Positions 1-7,545 of a DNA stretch of 64,000 nt are shown piece by piece. Each line of letters starts with the position of its first letter. Position 1 is the stretch's first letter. The DNA lies in contig NZ_BCTY01000009.1 of the NCBI RefSeq assembly GCF_001591005.1, forward strand, positions 24,521 to 88,520. Reading direction: 5' to 3'. The position numbers and the translations under genes were made by a program. The DNA is from Sphingomonas sanguinis NBRC 13937. Lineage in GTDB: Bacteria; Pseudomonadota; Alphaproteobacteria; Sphingomonadales; Sphingomonadaceae. Under the pieces are notes generated by a model that ran no database searches, had not been told where the DNA came from, and saw only the letters and a program-made list of their open reading frames with translations.

Positions 1-1434
1 GACCTGCCGGACAAAGCCTTCATATTCCTTCGTCGAGCCATAGCGCGGCGTGAAATTGCCTGGCTTGGGGTCGGTGCGGCCATACACCGCCAGCCGCGTC
101 ACGTCCCAGAACGCCTTGTCCCCGATCAGATTGCGCAGGGTGTGGAGCATCCACGAGCCCTTCATATAGATGTCGAGGCCGGGGCCGCCCTTGGCCTCTT
201 CATAGACATCCTGCTCGGTCATGCTGCGGTCGTGGACGATGGGAGCCTTGTTGGCGATCTGCCCGCGCTGCGCGTCCATCATCACCGCATAGCGCGCCTC
301 GCCCTCGCGCCAGCGACCGTAACTGGGCTGCATGTAACTGCCATAGCCCTCGTGCAGCCAGAAATCGTCCCAGTCGACATTGGTCAGCTGGTTGCCGAAC
401 CATTCATGGCTGAACTCATGCTGGAACAGCCAGTCGAAACCTTCGGGCGCCTTGGCATACTCGTTGCCGTAGGCATTGATCGTCTGGTGCTCCATGCCCT
501 TGTGCGGAGTTTCGACCACGCCCAGCTTCTCGTCGCCGAAGGGGAAGGGGCCGACGGTCGACTCGAAAAAGTCCAGGGTCGGGGCGAATTCGGCGAACAG
601 CTTCTCGGCCTTTTCCTTTTCGCCCGGCAGATACCAGTAGAACATCGGGATCGTGTTGCCGAAGCGGCTCTTGTAGCTGCCCTCGACCACCTCATAGGGG
701 CCGACGTTCAGCGCGATGGCATAGGTGTTGGGATGCTTGGTCCGCCAGTTCCAGCGGGTGCGCCCGTCGGGCAGCGTATCGACACCGAGCAGCACGCCGT
801 TGGACGGCGCCTTCAGCCCCTTTGGCACCGTGATGTGCAGCGTGACGACGCCCGGCTCGCCCATCGGATAGTCGAGGCACGGCCAGAACAGGTCACAGCC
901 ATAGCCCTGCGAGGTGGTCGCGAACCATGGGTGGCCGTCCGGCGTCTTGGCCCAGACGACGCCGGTGTCCCAGGGCGCACGCACCGCAACATGCGGCGTG
1001 CCGCCATAGGTGATCTTCGCGCCGACCTTCTGACCGGCCTTGAGCGGGCGGGGGAGGTTGATGACCAACTGGCCTTGCGGGTTGCTCCACCGCGCGGGCG
1101 ACAGCGGCTTGCCGTCGATCGCGATCGTCTTGACCGGCAAATTCTTGTCGAGATCGATCACCAGCCGGGCCAGCGGCGCCTTGGCGGTAAAGCCCAGCAC
1201 CGCAATGCCGTTCAGTTCTTCGGTATCGGGCAAAACCTCGAACGACAGGTCGGCGCTGTCGAAGCGCATCGCCAGCTGTTCGGGCAGGCGGACCCCGCCA
1301 GAGATCATGGTCTGTGCGGTCAGCGGCGGCTCGCCCTTGCCCGGAAGGGCCTTGGGCGTCTGTGCCGCCAGCGGGGCGACCGAAAGAAGCGAGGAGGCGA
1401 GCAGCGCGGCGACGCAGTTCCGTATACGATCCAT
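1..1434 (-). CDS. M1 family metallopeptidase (aminopeptidase N-like), 3' part cut by window edge
   Basis: A zinc aminopeptidase exported to the periplasm. The frame opens with ATG at 1434 and runs off the left edge after 478 codons, so the C-terminus is outside the window. The N-terminus is a signal peptide (MDRIRNCVAALLASSLL, then a hydrophobic core ending near APLAAQ). The M1 signatures are intact: a GMEH exopeptidase motif near residue 315, the zinc motif HEFSH at 339-343, and the third ligand Glu362 in LHEGYG, 18 residues further on. The gene diverges from lon. Family assignment is firm, but the peptide substrate cannot be told. Confidence 0.93.
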   Translation of the reverse strand, partial: MDRIRNCVAALLASSLLSVAPLAAQTPKALPGKGEPPLTAQTMISGGVRLPEQLAMRFDSADLSFEVLPDTEELNGIAVLGFTAKAPLARLVIDLDKNLPVKTIAIDGKPLSPARWSNPQGQLVINLPRPLKAGQKVGAKITYGGTPHVAVRAPWDTGVVWAKTPDGHPWFATTSQGYGCDLFWPCLDYPMGEPGVVTLHITVPKGLKAPSNGVLLGVDTLPDGRTRWNWRTKHPNTYAIALNVGPYEVVEGSYKSRFGNTIPMFYWYLPGEKEKAEKLFAEFAPTLDFFESTVGPFPFGDEKLGVVETPHKGMEHQTINAYGNEYAKAPEGFDWLFQHEFSHEWFGNQLTNVDWDDFWLHEGYGSYMQPSYGRWREGEARYAVMMDAQRGQIANKAPIVHDRSMTEQDVYEEAKGGPGLDIYMKGSWMLHTLRNLIGDKAFWDVTRLAVYGRTDPKPGNFTPRYGSTKEYEGFVRQV

Positions 1435-1502
1435 GATGCATGGTGTTGCGCAAGCGAACCGGCTTGGCAAGCGCTCTGGCGCATCGCCTTATCGCACCGG
1501 TG

Positions 1503-1531
1503 ATTGATGGATCGGCAACCCTCCCCATATA
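1503..1531 (+). promoter_or_regulatory. Putative sigma-32 (RpoH) heat-shock promoter of lon
   Basis: CCCCATATA at 1523-1531 matches the RpoH -10 consensus CCCCATNTA. ATTGAT at 1503-1508 is a weaker match to the -35 CTTGAA, with a 14 bp spacer inside the normal range. The site lies 43 bp before the lon ATG, and lon is a classical sigma-32 gene. Motif seen; function inferred. Confidence 0.6.
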
Positions 1532-1573
1532 AAGACCAGAATGAGGCCCCGATCAGGGCCGACCGGAGTTTGC

Positions 1574-4000
1574 ATGAACCAGTCCTATCCCGTCCTTCCG
1601 CTGCGTGACATCGTCGTCTTCCCGCACATGATCGTGCCCCTGTTCGTCGGCCGCGACAAATCGGTCGCAGCCCTGGAAGCGGCGATGGCGGCGGACAAGG
1701 AAATTTTCCTGGTCGCTCAGCTCGATCCGGCCGAGGACGACCCCTCGCGCGAGGATCTGTACGAAATCGGCGTAACCGCGAGCGTCCTGCAATTGCTGAA
1801 GCTGCCCGATGGCACCGTGCGCGTGCTGGTCGAGGGCAAGACGCGCGGCCGCCTGGTCGAGGTGGACGAATCGGGTGCTTTCCTGACCGCGACGATCGAC
1901 GCGACCGTGGTCGAGTCGGACGAATCCGCGCTCGAAGAGCAGGAGCACGACGTCCAGGCGCAGATCGCGGCGCTGATGCGCTCGGTCGTCGACCAGTTCG
2001 AGAATTACGCCAAGCTCAACCGCAAGCTGCCCGCCGAAACGGCCGTGCAGCTGGCCGAGATCGAGGATGCCTCGCAGCTGGCCGATGCGGTTGCCGCGAA
2101 CATTTCGGTCAAGGTCGCCGACAAGCAGGCGCTGCTGGTGGAGACCGATCCGGCCAAGCGGCTGGAGATGGCCTATGCCCTGATGGAGGGCGAACTGGGC
2201 GTCCTGCAGGTCGAGAAGAAGATCAAGAGCCGCGTCAAGCGTCAGATGGAGAAGACGCAGCGCGAATATTATCTCAACGAGCAGCTCAAGGCGATCCAGC
2301 GCGAGCTGGGCAATGAGGGCGAGGACGGCGATGGCGACGAGATCGCCGAGCTGACCCAGAAGATCGCGACGCTCAAGCTGTCCAAGGAAGCGCGCACCAA
2401 GGCCACCGCCGAGCTGAAGAAGCTGAAGACCATGGCGCCGATGAGCGCCGAGGCGACGGTCGTGCGCAATTACCTCGACGTGCTTCTGGGCCTGCCCTGG
2501 GGCAAGAAGTCCAAGGTCAAGAAGGACATCGCGGCGGCGCAGGCGATCCTCGACCAGGATCACTATGCGCTGGAAAAGGTGAAGGACCGGATCGTCGAAT
2601 ATCTGGGCGTGCAGGCGCGCACCAACAAGCTGAAGGGGCCGATCCTGTGCCTCGTCGGCCCGCCGGGCGTGGGCAAGACCTCGCTGGGCCAGTCGATCGC
2701 CAAGGCGTGCGGGCGCGAGTTTATCCGCCAGTCGCTGGGCGGCGTGCGCGACGAGGCCGAGATTCGCGGCCACCGGCGGACGTATATCGGCTCGCTGCCG
2801 GGCAAGATCGTGACCAACCTGAAAAAGGCCGGTACGGGCAACCCGCTGTTCCTGCTCGACGAGATCGACAAGCTGGGCCAGGACTTCCGCGGCGACCCTG
2901 CCTCGGCGCTGCTGGAAGTGCTCGACCCCGAACAGAACGCGAAGTTCAACGATCACTATCTGGAGATCGACATCGATCTGTCGGACGTGATGTTCGTCTG
3001 CACCGCGAACACGCTGAACCTGCCGCAGCCGTTGCTCGATCGCATGGAGATCATCCGTCTGGAGGGTTATACCGAGGACGAGAAGGTCGAGATCGCCGAG
3101 CGGCATCTGGTCGCCAAGCAGGTCGAGACGCACGGCCTGAAGGACGGTGAGTTCACGCTGACCCAGGAAGGGCTGCGTGCCCTGATCCAGCGTTACACCC
3201 GTGAGGCGGGCGTGCGGACGCTGGAGCGTGAGATTGCGCGGCTTGCCCGCAAGGCGCTGCGCCAGATCCTGGAGGGCAGGACGACGTCGGTGACGATCAC
3301 GCCGGAAAACCTGCACGAGTTCGCGGGCGTCCAGAAGTATCGCCATGGCCTGTCCGAGCAGGAAGACCAGATCGGTGCGGTCACCGGTCTCGCTTGGACC
3401 GAGGTGGGCGGCGAGCTGCTGACCATCGAATCGGTGACCGTGCCGGGCAAGGGGCAGGTGAAGACCACCGGCAAGCTGGGCGATGTGATGAAGGAATCGG
3501 TCCAGGCCGCCTTCAGCTTCGTCCAGGCGCGCAGCCCCAGCTTCGGCATCAAGCCGTCGCTGTTCCATCGCAAGGATATCCATATTCATCTGCCCGAGGG
3601 CGCGGTGCCCAAGGATGGTCCGTCTGCGGGTATCGGCCTGGTCACCTCGATCGTGTCGACGCTGACCGGCATCGCGGTGCGCAAGGATGTGGCGATGACC
3701 GGCGAGGTGACCCTCCGGGGACGCGTGCTGCCGATCGGTGGCCTGAAGGAAAAGCTGCTGGCGGCGCTGCGTGGCGGCATCACCACCGTTCTCATCCCGC
3801 AAGAGAATGAGAAGGATCTGGCGGACATTCCGGCCAACATCCTGAACGGCCTGAAGATTGTGCCGGTTGCTCATGTCGACGAGGTGCTGCGCCTGGCGCT
3901 GGTCGGGCCGCTTGAGGCGATCGACTGGACCGATGCGGACGAGCTGGCGGCCTTGCCGCCCGCCGCGATCCCGGCCGTCGGTGGAGAGCGCCACCACTGA
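1574..4000 (+). CDS. lon: ATP-dependent endopeptidase Lon
   Basis: Cytosolic AAA+ serine protease that degrades misfolded and regulatory proteins. It has 808 residues, normal for LonA. Domains in order are the N-terminal LON substrate-binding domain ([12 protein letters not shown] near the start), a coiled-coil linker, the AAA+ module with Walker A GPPGVGKT at 362-369 and Walker B FLLDEIDK, and the protease domain with Ser684 (KDGPSAG) and Lys727 (GLKEK), spaced 43 residues apart as in E. coli Lon. The start is the ATG at 1574; an in-frame codon 33 bp upstream would add residues before the conserved [12 protein letters not shown] start. HU follows downstream, an order common in Proteobacteria. 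Confidence 0.98.
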   Translation: MNQSYPVLPLRDIVVFPHMIVPLFVGRDKSVAALEAAMAADKEIFLVAQLDPAEDDPSREDLYEIGVTASVLQLLKLPDGTVRVLVEGKTRGRLVEVDESGAFLTATIDATVVESDESALEEQEHDVQAQIAALMRSVVDQFENYAKLNRKLPAETAVQLAEIEDASQLADAVAANISVKVADKQALLVETDPAKRLEMAYALMEGELGVLQVEKKIKSRVKRQMEKTQREYYLNEQLKAIQRELGNEGEDGDGDEIAELTQKIATLKLSKEARTKATAELKKLKTMAPMSAEATVVRNYLDVLLGLPWGKKSKVKKDIAAAQAILDQDHYALEKVKDRIVEYLGVQARTNKLKGPILCLVGPPGVGKTSLGQSIAKACGREFIRQSLGGVRDEAEIRGHRRTYIGSLPGKIVTNLKKAGTGNPLFLLDEIDKLGQDFRGDPASALLEVLDPEQNAKFNDHYLEIDIDLSDVMFVCTANTLNLPQPLLDRMEIIRLEGYTEDEKVEIAERHLVAKQVETHGLKDGEFTLTQEGLRALIQRYTREAGVRTLEREIARLARKALRQILEGRTTSVTITPENLHEFAGVQKYRHGLSEQEDQIGAVTGLAWTEVGGELLTIESVTVPGKGQVKTTGKLGDVMKESVQAAFSFVQARSPSFGIKPSLFHRKDIHIHLPEGAVPKDGPSAGIGLVTSIVSTLTGIAVRKDVAMTGEVTLRGRVLPIGGLKEKLLAALRGGITTVLIPQENEKDLADIPANILNGLKIVPVAHVDEVLRLALVGPLEAIDWTDADELAALPPAAIPAVGGERHH

Positions 4001-4213
4001 TGGTCGCAAGGGCGGGGCCATCGGTCGACGGATCGTTGGCTCCGCCGCCCGGATTGTCATGGAGATGACACACGCATCTGTTTGCGTGATCCTTCCATTT
4101 CAATCGATGTCGGGGTTTGACACGCTCAACCGCCTCGGCATTATCGGTCCTTTAATATTTGGACGGCACCGAGTCCCGTGCCGTTTATCGTCGAAATCAT
4201 AGGGGGTTATGGA

Positions 4214-4486
4214 ATGAACAAGCAGGAGCTGATCGCTACCGTCGCCGATTCCTCGGGCCTCGCGCGCGGCGATGCGGTCAAGGCGGTCGACGCGGTGTTC
4301 GAGTCGATCACCGCCGCGCTCAAGAAGGGCGACGAGGTTCGCTTGGTCGGCTTCGGCACCTTCTCGGTGTCCAAGCGCAAGGCGTCGACCGGCCGCAACC
4401 CCCGCACCGGCGAGCCGATGACCATCAAGGCCTCGTCGCAGCCCAAGTTCAAGCCGGGCAAGCTGTTGAAGGACTCGGTCAACTAA
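4214..4486 (+). CDS. hup: HU family DNA-binding protein
   Basis: Nucleoid-associated histone-like protein that binds and bends DNA as a dimer. It has 90 residues, the usual length, beginning MNKQELIATV. The beta-arm signature GRNPRTGEPMTI and the C-terminal KPGKLLKDSVN are present. The start at 4214 follows a purine-rich stretch (AGGGGG, with ATGG before it). An upstream in-frame codon would add twelve residues not found in the family. It follows lon after a 213 bp gap, so it probably has its own promoter. Confidence 0.97.
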   Translation: MNKQELIATVADSSGLARGDAVKAVDAVFESITAALKKGDEVRLVGFGTFSVSKRKASTGRNPRTGEPMTIKASSQPKFKPGKLLKDSVN

Positions 4487-4508
4487 ATCCTGAAAATGGG
4501 GCTGGACA

Positions 4509-4525
4509 GGCGGCGGATCGCCGCC
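4509..4525. other. GC-rich hairpin between HU and tRNA-Val
   Basis: A perfect 7 bp inverted repeat, GGCGGCG with a 3-base loop and CGCCGCC, lies 22 bp after the HU stop codon. No T-run follows, so it is at best a weak terminator or an mRNA 3'-end stabiliser. Confidence 0.4.
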
Positions 4526-4548
4526 TAAAGGCCCGTCCTCCGGTTACC

Positions 4549-4623
4549 GGGCGCGTAGCTCAGCGGTAGAGCACACCCTTCACACGGGTGGGGTCACAGG
4601 TTCAATCCCTGTCGCGCCCACCA
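4549..4623 (+). tRNA. tRNA-Val (anticodon CAC)
   Basis: A full cloverleaf can be folded by eye: acceptor stem GGGCGCG/CGCGCCC, D arm GCTC-AGCGGTA-GAGC, anticodon stem CACCC/GGGTG with loop TTCACAC giving anticodon CAC (reads GUG), and T arm ACAGG-TTCAATC-CCTGT. The 3' CCA is encoded at 4621-4623 after discriminator A. Length is 75 bases. The CCA begins a further inverted repeat (CCATTCCT 4621-4628 with AGGAATGG 4649-4656) that may serve in 3' processing or termination. Confidence 0.97.
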
Positions 4624-4772
4624 TTCCTTTCAAGGCTTTAGGCCGGATAGGAATGGCCAGGATAGCCGACGATTTCCCCTCAGCGATATTTCGGCAAATC
4701 CTTGCCGGATGCCTGCCGCTTTAACGGCCCCTTAGCCGCTGAGTCTTATGCTGGCTGGCGAAGGAGATCGTC

Positions 4773-5546
4773 ATGCAGCACGGGTATCGCAGCTTTTGTC
4801 CCGAGCAACCGCCCTTTGCCATCGCCATGGCCTTTCAGCCGATCCTGGACGTCCAGACCGGCCGTGCCATCGCCTATGAGGCGCTGGTCCGTGGACCCAA
4901 GGGCGAGGGATCGGCGGACATCTTGGCGCGGGTGACCCCGGACAAGCGCTATGCGTTCGACCAGCAATGCCGCGTGACGGCGATCGAGGGGGCGGTCGCG
5001 GCAGGTATCCTCGATACCGACGCGCGGCTGTCGATCAATTTCTTCCCCGACACCATCTATTCGCCGCTCGCCTGCCTGGAGCCAACGCTCGACACGGCGC
5101 GGCGGCTGAACATGCCGCTCGAGCGGTTGATCTTCGAGTTTTCCGAACATGCCGATACTGGTGCGCCCGAGCGTCTGAAGGCCATCCTCGACACCTATCA
5201 CGGCATGGGTTTCGGCACGGCGATCGACGATTTCGGGGCGGGCCATGCGGGGCTGACGCTGCTGGCACAGGTGAGGGCCGATTATCTGAAGCTCGACATG
5301 GCGCTGATCCGCGGGATCGATACGGCGATGCCCCGGCGCATGATCGTCGAAGGCGTGATCCGTATCGCCGACAAGATGGGAATCTCCGTCATCGCCGAGG
5401 GGGTTGAGACGATCGGCGAATATGACTCGCTGCGCGCGTTGGGTGTCCGTTACATGCAGGGCTATCTGCTGGCCCGGCCGGGCTTCCGCTGCTTGGCGCA
5501 GGGGCACCTGCCGGAGGAGCCCGCCTGGGCCAATATCGCTGGATAG
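4773..5546 (+). CDS. EAL domain protein, probable cyclic-di-GMP phosphodiesterase
   Basis: A stand-alone EAL domain of 257 residues with no sensory, GGDEF or membrane part, so a cytosolic enzyme hydrolysing cyclic di-GMP to pGpG is expected. The catalytic and metal residues seem intact: EAL at 36-38 within YEALVRG, Asn in SINFFPD, Glu in FEFSE, DDFGAG, Lys in YLKLD, Glu in IAEGVET and Gln in MQGYLL. An AAGGAG site precedes the ATG. It ends 12 bp from the oppositely oriented cytochrome gene. Activity is predicted from residues only. Confidence 0.9.
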   Translation: MQHGYRSFCPEQPPFAIAMAFQPILDVQTGRAIAYEALVRGPKGEGSADILARVTPDKRYAFDQQCRVTAIEGAVAAGILDTDARLSINFFPDTIYSPLACLEPTLDTARRLNMPLERLIFEFSEHADTGAPERLKAILDTYHGMGFGTAIDDFGAGHAGLTLLAQVRADYLKLDMALIRGIDTAMPRRMIVEGVIRIADKMGISVIAEGVETIGEYDSLRALGVRYMQGYLLARPGFRCLAQGHLPEEPAWANIAG

Positions 5547-5558
5547 CGGGGCACCACC

Positions 5559-6596
5559 TTATGGCTTGGTAGGCGGCTCCCCCGCCAGATAGCGGGCGAT
5601 GGGGTCGATCATGTCCTTCGGGATGCGGCGTGCGATGACGGGCATGGTCGCATGGCTCTTGCGCGCGTCGACCACATTCTTGTCGCCCTGCCAGCGGCGC
5701 AGACGCGCGGCGATATAGCTGGCGCGCTGTCCGGCGAGGACGGGATAGAGCTTGCCGGGCGTGTGGCAGCTGACACAGGCAGGAAGCTGCCGCTCGGGCA
5801 GGCCCTGCTCGACGATCCGCGCGGCGGCGGGATCGCCGGCGGGTGTCGCGCCCAGACCCGGCATCGCCGCGAAGCGGCGCGCGGCGGCGTCCATCTCAGC
5901 GGGCTGCATCCGCATCGCCACCTGCTGCATGACCGCGCTCGACCGGGTGCCGTTCGCATAGCCCTTCAGCGCCGCAAGCAGATATTCGGGGCTCTGGCCG
6001 CCCAGGATCGGAATGTCGGGGCTCCCCCGGCCGCGTCCGTCGGTGCCGTGGCATCCGGTGCAATTGTCGGGATCTATGGCGGGCGAAGCCTCTGCCACCA
6101 GCGCGCGATACTGCGCGGGACTCATGCCGGGCAGGCGGCGGACGAAGGCGACCATGCGACGCACCTCGTCGGGGCGGTCCTGCACGGCCCAGGCGGGCAT
6201 GCCGGTATATTTGACGCCGTGCTGGAGAATCCAGAACAGCTGCTTGTCGGTCCATTCGCGCGCGTTGACCGCCAGGTCCGGCGCGGGCGGCGTCGCGGCC
6301 TGCATCACGGGGGCGGGCTTCTGCCCCGGCGCGCCGTGACAGATCGCACAGCTATTGGCGAAATGCCCTGCCGCGCTGACCAGGCCGCTGGCATCGGCGG
6401 GGTCCTTGGGCGCGGTGAAGGCGGCATGGGTGCGCACCGAATTGCGCATCGTCCAGTGGAGGAACCAGTCGGTGATCGCCCAGTGCCCGCTCGACGCCGC
6501 GAGGCCGATGACGCCCGACCAGGCGACCGCCATGCCCAGCGCGGCGAGCCCGACCAGGGTTGCCAGCACGCGTTTCCAAGTGATGCGGATCGTCAT
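5559..6596 (-). CDS. Membrane-anchored c-type cytochrome with three haem motifs
   Basis: An electron-transfer protein of the caa3 oxidase operon. The 345-residue chain has one N-terminal transmembrane anchor (about residues 10-34) and then periplasmic cytochrome c domains with haem sites CAICH 83-87, CTGCH 179-183 and CVSCH 274-278. Likely axial methionines lie in GMPAW and AMPGL contexts. The start at 6596 gives an ATGA overlap with the ctaG stop; a longer reading frame exists but adds an arginine-rich tail. It is the last gene of a five-gene operon and probably delivers electrons to the oxidase. Confidence 0.88.
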   Translation of the reverse strand: MTIRITWKRVLATLVGLAALGMAVAWSGVIGLAASSGHWAITDWFLHWTMRNSVRTHAAFTAPKDPADASGLVSAAGHFANSCAICHGAPGQKPAPVMQAATPPAPDLAVNAREWTDKQLFWILQHGVKYTGMPAWAVQDRPDEVRRMVAFVRRLPGMSPAQYRALVAEASPAIDPDNCTGCHGTDGRGRGSPDIPILGGQSPEYLLAALKGYANGTRSSAVMQQVAMRMQPAEMDAAARRFAAMPGLGATPAGDPAAARIVEQGLPERQLPACVSCHTPGKLYPVLAGQRASYIAARLRRWQGDKNVVDARKSHATMPVIARRIPKDMIDPIARYLAGEPPTKP

Positions 6597-7171
6597 GCGT
6601 GCACCTCTTCGTGCCCCTTCAGCAGGCGACCGAGCATGGCAAGCCCGCCGCACAGATAGGCGATGCCACCGACCAGCAGCATGATGACCCCCGCCAGCTG
6701 CTGATCCTCCAGCGCGCCCGCGCCGTGATGGCTGTAGAGCGGACGTGGCGCGAGGCCGATCAGCGCGCCGAGCAGAGTCATGTGCATCGAGGTGATCAGC
6801 AGCGCCGCGATCCCCGCCGCACGGTGGCGTGGGGCCAGCACCGCCGACCAGAGCAGCAGTCCGGCGGCCAGGAAACTCACCTGCTCGACCGCCAGCCAGA
6901 GCGGCGTGTGATCCGCCAAGCGGCGCAGGGCGGGCACATGCCAGCCCCAGACGATCACCGCCTCGACCAGCGCGGCGATCAGCGGCGTGGCGAGACGCGG
7001 CCAGCGCTCGGCAGGGTCGAGGCGGGTGCCCTGCACGCCGAAAGCGAGGAAGGGCGCGGCCACCGCCACCGCGATCATGTGCGCGACCATATGCCCCGTC
7101 ATGCCCCAGCCACTGAACGCCCAGCCCAGCGGGAGCAGCACCAGCCCGGCGATGAGCGATCCCCGCCTCAT
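6593..7171 (-). CDS. ctaG: Cytochrome c oxidase assembly protein, CtaG/caa3 type
   Basis: A polytopic inner-membrane protein of the Caa3_CtaG family, thought to help copper delivery or assembly of caa3 oxidases. It has 192 residues and about five hydrophobic segments. Family features include the early histidine motif GMTGHMVAHM, WGWHVPAL, and the later MHMTLLGALIG. The start at 7171 overlaps the previous stop as ATGA; a start two codons upstream is possible. This is unrelated to the Cox11-type protein that shares the ctaG name. Confidence 0.85.
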   Translation of the reverse strand: MRRGSLIAGLVLLPLGWAFSGWGMTGHMVAHMIAVAVAAPFLAFGVQGTRLDPAERWPRLATPLIAALVEAVIVWGWHVPALRRLADHTPLWLAVEQVSFLAAGLLLWSAVLAPRHRAAGIAALLITSMHMTLLGALIGLAPRPLYSHHGAGALEDQQLAGVIMLLVGGIAYLCGGLAMLGRLLKGHEEVHA

Positions 7172-7545
7172 CGGCAATCGTTCAGCAGGAGGACGGGCAT
7201 GGCGGTGAAGATCACCGCGACAAAGCTCAACGCCGCCAGCAGCAGGGTGGAATAGGCCAGGAAGCGCAGGCGATCGATATCGGTGCCCTCATTATGCGGG
7301 GGCGGGTCGCCGGGCGTGCGCGATTGTTGCCAGGCGATCAGGCCCGAGGCGAGGATGACGATCAGCGCCACGGCAGTGCCAATCGCGAAGGCGGTGGGGA
7401 AGAGCGCCCACTCGCCGATCTTCTCGCAACTGATCGCCGCCCAGAGATAGGAGAACAGGAAGTGCACCGCCCAGGTCGTCGGCGGCACGATCAGCGTCCA
7501 CAGGGTGACGCGTAACCGGTGCGCGCCTTTCAGCCAGCGCTTCAC
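7168..7545 (-). CDS. Small membrane protein of the caa3 oxidase operon
   Basis: A 125-residue protein with three hydrophobic segments (about residues 17-38, 47-70 and 94-118) and a basic N-terminus. I recognise no catalytic motif. Its overlap by four bases with both neighbours, between the oxidase core gene and ctaG, indicates translational coupling and a role in the same complex or in its assembly. It may stand in for a small oxidase subunit (subunit IV-like), but that is inference from position and size. Confidence 0.7.
   Translation of the reverse strand: MKRWLKGAHRLRVTLWTLIVPPTTWAVHFLFSYLWAAISCEKIGEWALFPTAFAIGTAVALIVILASGLIAWQQSRTPGDPPPHNEGTDIDRLRFLAYSTLLLAALSFVAVIFTAMPVLLLNDCR

Noticed and set aside
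1553..4060. Very long open frame on the minus strand opposite lon
   Set aside because: It has no recognisable domain, is rich in Arg, Gln and His, and mirrors the codon bias of lon. Such antisense frames are expected in high-GC DNA.
4621..4656. Inverted repeat at the 3' end of tRNA-Val as a phage or island attachment site
   Set aside because: No integrase or mobile genes follow and no direct repeat of the tRNA end is seen in the window. The repeat is more likely for RNA 3' processing or termination.
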